From assembly GCF_017086405.1 (NCBI RefSeq), contig NZ_CP070973.1, positions 2,604,001-2,668,000 of the forward strand: a stretch of DNA of 64,000 nt. The letters run 5' to 3'. This stretch comes from Mycobacterium gordonae (GTDB taxonomy: Bacteria > Actinomycetota > Actinomycetes > Mycobacteriales > Mycobacteriaceae). Under the pieces are notes generated by a model. It saw only the letters and a list, made by a program, of their open reading frames with translations, ran no database searches and was not told the origin of the DNA. Below, piece after piece: positions 60,151 to 64,000 of the stretch (the stretch's first letter is position 1; each line of letters starts with the position of its first letter). The translations under genes were made by a program, and so were the position numbers.

Positions 60151-62412
60151 GTGAACGGGCAGAGGGGTCAATTGAGCAAGTTGGTTGGACGTGCGCTGGC
60201 GGGCCTGACGGCCGCCACGTTGGCCACCGGGTTGGCCCTGGCGTTGCTGGCGCCCACCGCGGCTGCGTCGCCCATCGGCGACGCCGAGGCGGCCATGATG
60301 GCCGCGTGGGACAAGGCCGGCGGTGCCGCGTCGACGCTCGGCGCCAGAAAAGGCGACGTCTATCCCATCGGGGACGGGTTCGCCCTGGACTTCGACGGCG
60401 GCAAGATGTACTTCACGCCGGCCACCGGCGCCAAGTACATGTTCGGCCCGATCCTGGACAAATACGAGTCACTGGGCGGTCCGGCCGGTAGCGACCTCGG
60501 TTTCCCGACCATCAACGAGGTTCCTGGACTCGCCGGACCCGACAGTCGGGTGAGCACTTTCGCGGCCAGCGACAACCCGGTGATCTTCTGGACGCCCGAT
60601 CACGGCGCGTTCGTGGTCCGCGGCGCGCTCAACGCCGCGTGGGACAAGCTGGGCAGCTCGGGCGGGGTGTTGGGAGCTCCAACCGGGGATGAAACCTATG
60701 ACGGCGAGGTCGCGACTCAGAAGTTCACCGGCGGGGAGGTGTCCTGGAACAGGAAGACCAAGGAGTTCGCCACCAACCCGCCGGCGCTGGCCGACCAGCT
60801 CAAGGGCCTACAGATCGCGATCGACCCCACGGCCGCCATCAACATGGCCTGGCGTGCCGCCGGTGGCGCGAACGGTCCACTGGGCGCCAAGAAAGGGGGC
60901 CCCAATCCGATCGGCGGCGACGGCATCGTTCAGGAGTTCAACGGCGGGAAGATCTTCTTCAGCCCGGCAACCGGCGCCAATGCCGTCGAGGGCCCGATCC
61001 TGCAGAAGTACGAGTCGCTGGGCGGTCCGGTCAGCAGCGACCTGGGCTTCCCGGTCGCCAACGAGGCTGACGGCGGTATCACCCCCGCCAGCCGGATCGC
61101 CACCTTCTCCGCGGCCGACAAACCGGTGATCTTCTGGACTCCCGAGCACGGCGCGTTCGTCGTGCGCGGGGCGATGAAAGCTGCGTGGGACAAACTCAAG
61201 GGGGCCACCGGCAAACTCGGGGCGCCCGTCGGCGACCAGACGGTGGACGGCGATGTGGTGTCGCAGAAATTCACCGGCGGCAAGGTCTCGTGGAATCGCG
61301 CGAAGAACACTTTCACCACCGATCCCGCCAACCTTGCGTCCCTCTTGTCCGGCCTGCAGGTGTCGGGGCAGAACCAACCCAGTACGTCCGCCTCACCGCC
61401 CTCGGGCAAGACGTTCACCTTCCATTGGTGGTGGTTGGCGGCGGTGGTGCCGGTGCTGCTGCTGGTCCTGATGGTCGTGTTGGTGGTGTTCGGCCTGCGC
61501 CGCCGTCGGGCCGCTCGCGAGCTGCCTGCCTACAATCACGGACACGACGTGGCCGAGGAGTTCGGTGCCGGCCCGGACGGCCGCTGGACGCACGATGACG
61601 TCGATTATGGCTCCGAGCGCTTCCCACCCGTCGAGCACCACCCCGAAGATCACGAGGTGCCGGAGTACGGCTCCCCGGGACGGGTGAGTTGGTCCAGAGC
61701 GGGCGGGGCTGCGGTCGAGTACGACGAGCACGACGAGGGCGCATACGTCGACGATTACGCCGCGGGCGCCGAGGAGGACTCCGAGTTCGGGGAGTATGAC
61801 GAGGTCGACGAACTCGAAGGTTTCGAAGACCCCGACGCGGTGGACACCACCCCGACGCCCATCGTGACGCGCGGCGCCTTCGGCCAGCTCGTCGAGGGTG
61901 GGCCCGAGGTTACGGAAGCGGTTTCGCCGGAGCACTTCGCGGTGGAGTCGTCGGTGCCGGCAACCCAGGGTCCCGCGGCGCCGGACTTCGCGGTTCCCGA
62001 AGCCCCCCCAGAACAGGAATTCCCCGACATCTTCTACCCCCGGGGAGGCCCCGTGGAGGACGAAGTGCCCGACGTGGGGGCCCGGGGCGCAGCCGAGACG
62101 CCCGGGCCGAGGAAGGGGCGGCATGCCGCCGCCGATGACCCGGGCTACGCGCCGGCTGCAGCGGAGGCGGCTTACGCCGCGGCACCGCAGGCCGCAGTGC
62201 CGGTGACGGACGGTGCGGCGTCACGCCCCACCATTCACCTGCCATTGGACGACGACCCCTACCGCGCTCCCGATGGCTACCCGATCAAAGCCAGCGCCCG
62301 GTTCGGCCTGTACTACACGCCCAACAGCGCGCTGTACCACGACACGCTGGCTGAGCTCTGGTTTGCCAGCGAGACCGTCGCGCAGGCTAACGGGTTCGTC
62401 AGAGCCGACTGA
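60151..62412 (+). CDS. LGFP-repeat envelope protein with membrane anchor (Rv2721c-like)
   Basis: A 753-residue protein. A signal peptide (LVGRALAGLTAATLATGLAL) is followed by two copies of an extracytoplasmic LGFP-repeat block (about residues 35-215 and 225-395), each with YESLGGP..SDLGFP and GAFVVRGA..AAWDKL...LGAP. One membrane helix lies at about 425-448 (WWLAAVVPVLLLVLMVVLVV). A 300-residue cytoplasmic tail rich in Glu, Asp and Pro follows, ending in a conserved block (YPIKASARFGLYYTP). LGFP repeats bind mycolyl-arabinogalactan, so envelope organisation is likely. GTG 60151 behind GGGAGG is used. Corresponds to Rv2721c. Confidence 0.88.
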   Translation: MNGQRGQLSKLVGRALAGLTAATLATGLALALLAPTAAASPIGDAEAAMMAAWDKAGGAASTLGARKGDVYPIGDGFALDFDGGKMYFTPATGAKYMFGPILDKYESLGGPAGSDLGFPTINEVPGLAGPDSRVSTFAASDNPVIFWTPDHGAFVVRGALNAAWDKLGSSGGVLGAPTGDETYDGEVATQKFTGGEVSWNRKTKEFATNPPALADQLKGLQIAIDPTAAINMAWRAAGGANGPLGAKKGGPNPIGGDGIVQEFNGGKIFFSPATGANAVEGPILQKYESLGGPVSSDLGFPVANEADGGITPASRIATFSAADKPVIFWTPEHGAFVVRGAMKAAWDKLKGATGKLGAPVGDQTVDGDVVSQKFTGGKVSWNRAKNTFTTDPANLASLLSGLQVSGQNQPSTSASPPSGKTFTFHWWWLAAVVPVLLLVLMVVLVVFGLRRRRAARELPAYNHGHDVAEEFGAGPDGRWTHDDVDYGSERFPPVEHHPEDHEVPEYGSPGRVSWSRAGGAAVEYDEHDEGAYVDDYAAGAEEDSEFGEYDEVDELEGFEDPDAVDTTPTPIVTRGAFGQLVEGGPEVTEAVSPEHFAVESSVPATQGPAAPDFAVPEAPPEQEFPDIFYPRGGPVEDEVPDVGARGAAETPGPRKGRHAAADDPGYAPAAAEAAYAAAPQAAVPVTDGAASRPTIHLPLDDDPYRAPDGYPIKASARFGLYYTPNSALYHDTLAELWFASETVAQANGFVRAD

Positions 62413-62424
62413 GGGTCTGCGCCG

Positions 62425-63114
62425 CTATACCTTGCGGATGACGGTGACGACCTTGCCGAGCACGGTCGCGTCATTTCCGGGGATTGGATCGAATGCCGGA
62501 TTGTGCGGCATCAGCCACACCTGACCGCCTGCCCGCTTGAACGTCTTGACCGTAGCCTCGCCGTCGATCATGGCGGCGACGATGTCGCCGTTATCCGCGA
62601 CGTGCTGCTGACGCACCACCACCCAGTCGCCGTCGCAGATGGCGGCTTCCACCATCGAGTCGCCGACGACCTTGAGCAGGAACAGCGTTCCCTCGCCGAC
62701 CAGTTCACGCGGTAACGGGAAAACGTCCTCGACGGCCTCCTCGGCCAGGATCGGACCGCCTGCGGCGATGCGGCCCAACACCGGGACGTAGGTGGGTTGC
62801 GGCAACGCGTCCGACCCGGCCACCTCGGTGGTGGGCGGTGTCACCGCGTCATCGGCCGCGCGCACGTCGACGGCCCGGGGCCGGTTGGCGTCGCGGCGCA
62901 GATAACCTTTTCGCTCCAGGGTCCGCAACTGATGGGCCACCGAGGAAGTCGACGTCAGGCCGACGGCGTCACCGATCTCCCGGATGCTCGGCGGATAACC
63001 GCGAGTGGTGACTGAAGCGCGGATGACTTCGAGGATGGTGCGCTGGCGCTCGGTCAGCGTCGCGTCCACGGCGTGCAATCGGTTGTCCGCTGGGGGGTCG
63101 TTGCTGTCGCTCAT
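62425..63114 (-). CDS. lexA: SOS repressor LexA
   Basis: A 229-residue repressor. The N-terminal winged helix reads [20 protein letters not shown] and [20 protein letters not shown]. The cleavage site is Ala-Gly in RIAAGGPI; the catalytic Ser is in [10 protein letters not shown] and Lys in [11 protein letters not shown] at 63114 starts [12 protein letters not shown], like the M. tuberculosis protein (Rv2720). It represses recA, itself and other damage genes until RecA filaments trigger self-cleavage. A LexA box lies 33 bases upstream of its start. Divergent from chiZ. Confidence 0.97.
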   Translation of the reverse strand: MSDSNDPPADNRLHAVDATLTERQRTILEVIRASVTTRGYPPSIREIGDAVGLTSTSSVAHQLRTLERKGYLRRDANRPRAVDVRAADDAVTPPTTEVAGSDALPQPTYVPVLGRIAAGGPILAEEAVEDVFPLPRELVGEGTLFLLKVVGDSMVEAAICDGDWVVVRQQHVADNGDIVAAMIDGEATVKTFKRAGGQVWLMPHNPAFDPIPGNDATVLGKVVTVIRKV

Positions 63115-63146
63115 GCCACTGAATGTAACCGGACCCGACCGAAGAA

Positions 63147-63162
63147 TCAAACATGTGTTCGA
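63147..63162. promoter_or_regulatory. LexA box of lexA (autoregulation)
   Basis: TCAAACATGTGTTCGA, whose reverse complement is TCGAACACATGTTTGA, one mismatch from TCGAAC-N4-GTTCGA. I recall the same sequence as the lexA operator in M. tuberculosis. It lies 33-48 bases before the lexA start. Confidence 0.92.
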
Positions 63163-63284
63163 CACGCGTGTCGCCGTGCCGGGACGGCCCGCCTCGCCAC
63201 CCCGGATCTGCGGAATCACAAGTGTGTAACTTTCGGCCGGATCGGGTATCCGGAATTCATCCAGCTGGTTGCACCGACAAAGCC

Positions 63285-63307
63285 TTGTCGGTGGTGAGGT
63301 CTACCGT
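63285..63307 (+). promoter_or_regulatory. RecA-independent damage-inducible promoter (RecA-NDp) of chiZ
   Basis: TTGTCGGTG (63285-63293), eight bases, TACCGT (63302-63307) fits tTGTCRgtg-N8-TAnnnT exactly. The -35 part is also the right arm of a perfect 9-base inverted repeat (CACCGACAA at 63272-63280). Transcription would start near 63,314. Confidence 0.82.
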
Positions 63308-63326
63308 TTTGCTCGTACGACACGCG

Positions 63327-63382
63327 TCGCTCAGGTGTTCGAAATCGAACACCTGAGCGACTAGGGTCGAACACACGAGCGA
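63327..63382. promoter_or_regulatory. Array of three TCGAAC-N4-GAGCGA sites upstream of chiZ
   Basis: Sites: 63327-63342 (reverse orientation), 63345-63360 and 63367-63382 (forward). The first two are perfect mirror images separated by AA, giving a 34-base palindrome. Each site has one consensus LexA half (TCGAAC) and one altered half (GAGCGA instead of GTTCGA). They lie between the predicted transcription start and the chiZ ATG at 63409. Confidence 0.7.
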
Positions 63383-63408
63383 TATTTCGTCGACCGGAGG
63401 CAACCGAC

Positions 63409-63915
63409 ATGACAATCAGTTACGCGGGCCCGCAGCGCACCTGGAACTCCCAGCGGCTGGTGACCAGGCCTGCCAACAGGCCGATCGACGAGTCGCCTGC
63501 TTACCGTGCCGGGCAGAGCCGGTCGAACAGGCCTGGTCCGGCGCGTCCGGGCGGCGCGCCGCTGCGCTACTTCGGCACCGGCGTCGCAATGTCGACGGCA
63601 TCGCACCGGCGCCGTCCGGTCTCCGCGTTGACGACGATGGGTCTGGCCCTGCTGGCCGGCGTCACCACGCTCTGGCTCGGGCTGATGGCCAACTTCGGCA
63701 GCGTGCTGAACGACGAACCGGCCGACACGGCGGCGCAGGTGCCCGCGGCGCTCGCCGTGGTGCGCGTGGAACCAGGGGAGTCGCTGCAGCAACTGGCGAC
63801 GCGGGTCGCACCCGGCGCGCCGGTTCATGACGTCGTGGAACGCATCCGCAATCTCAATGCGTTGGACTCCAACGCGGTGTCCGCCGGCCAGACGTTGATC
63901 GCCCCGATCGGGTGA
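63409..63915 (+). CDS. chiZ: LysM-domain cell-wall hydrolase/division regulator ChiZ (Rv2719c)
   Basis: A 168-residue membrane protein. A basic N-terminal cytoplasmic region (RPANRPIDESPAYRAGQSRS) is followed by a membrane helix at about 72-92 (LTTMGLALLAGVTTLWLGLM) and an extracellular LysM domain at about 115-165 (VRVEPGESLQQLATRVAPGA; NLNALDSNAVSAGQTLIAPI), which binds peptidoglycan. In M. tuberculosis the orthologue is DNA-damage inducible, is reported to cleave cell wall and delays division when overproduced. ATG at 63409 after CGGAGG. Divergent from lexA, with a damage-type promoter upstream. Confidence 0.92.
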   Translation: MTISYAGPQRTWNSQRLVTRPANRPIDESPAYRAGQSRSNRPGPARPGGAPLRYFGTGVAMSTASHRRRPVSALTTMGLALLAGVTTLWLGLMANFGSVLNDEPADTAAQVPAALAVVRVEPGESLQQLATRVAPGAPVHDVVERIRNLNALDSNAVSAGQTLIAPIG

Positions 63916-64000
63916 ACCGCACGGTAGCGGGTGAATAACGCGCCGCGCCAACGTCCCTCGGCCGTCATCGTCGGCTTCGGGACCAATAGCGCCAACGTTG

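Noticed and set aside
63931..64000. Possible start of a further gene (GTG at 63931, open to the window end)
   Set aside because: Only 23 codons are visible and they match nothing I recognise; the next M. tuberculosis gene (nrdR) begins quite differently.

Overview
This window is chromosomal DNA from a high-GC, slow-growing-type Mycobacterium that is not M. tuberculosis itself. The signs are PE, PPE and PE_PGRS genes, many GTG and TTG starts with GTGA/ATGA overlaps, and a gene order that follows, read in reverse, the M. tuberculosis stretch from about Rv2770c to Rv2719c. Assignments to M. tuberculosis orthologues come from remembered gene order and protein features, not from a search. Unlike M. 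tuberculosis, recA has no intein.

1-12,240 is an accessory and lipid region. It starts with the end of an acyl-CoA synthetase, followed by a PE gene and two PPE genes of the SVP type and a single-chain biotin-dependent acyl-CoA carboxylase. A small secreted cysteine/glycine-rich protein lies on the other strand. A translationally coupled SDR - acyl-CoA dehydrogenase - acyl-CoA dehydrogenase operon follows, then a frameshifted epoxide-hydrolase-like gene and a dienelactone hydrolase.

12,240-17,000 carries a 55-bp tandem repeat, thyA-dfrA, a DivIVA-like coiled-coil protein, a YcaQ/AlkZ-like DNA glycosylase and hsdS. 17,000-25,650 is the most disturbed part. It contains an intact hsdM, PGRS-like debris, two decayed fragments of a type I restriction (HsdR) gene, a PE_PGRS gene, an IS630-family remnant and a WXG-like pseudogene with two amber codons. 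This looks like a type I system reduced to methylation only.

25,655-43,640 is conserved core: thyX-dapA-rnj; a methyltransferase/SDR/monooxygenase operon; a PAS-SpoIIE-RsbW-STAS regulator; ftsK; argA; pgsA3; clgR-pspA-pspM behind a SigE-type promoter; PE_PGRS47; ephG; a glycosyltransferase; a DUF3046 protein; and a FhuF-like protein. 43,680-64,000 holds recA-recX, miaB, a membrane protein, a DUF349 protein, a Ser/Thr kinase, two paralogous DMT-type membrane proteins, miaA, dapF, hflX, fadE20, terC, an LGFP protein, lexA and chiZ.

DNA damage is a recurring theme. recA, lexA, recX, chiZ, ftsK and the glycosylase are present, with LexA boxes at recA and lexA. Motifs of the RecA-independent type (TTGTCGGTG-N8-TAnnnT) precede recA and chiZ, and an unusual array of three TCGAAC-N4-GAGCGA sites sits in the probable chiZ leader. 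The second theme is envelope stress (SigE promoter, ClgR, PspA). No tRNA, rRNA or CRISPR array was seen.
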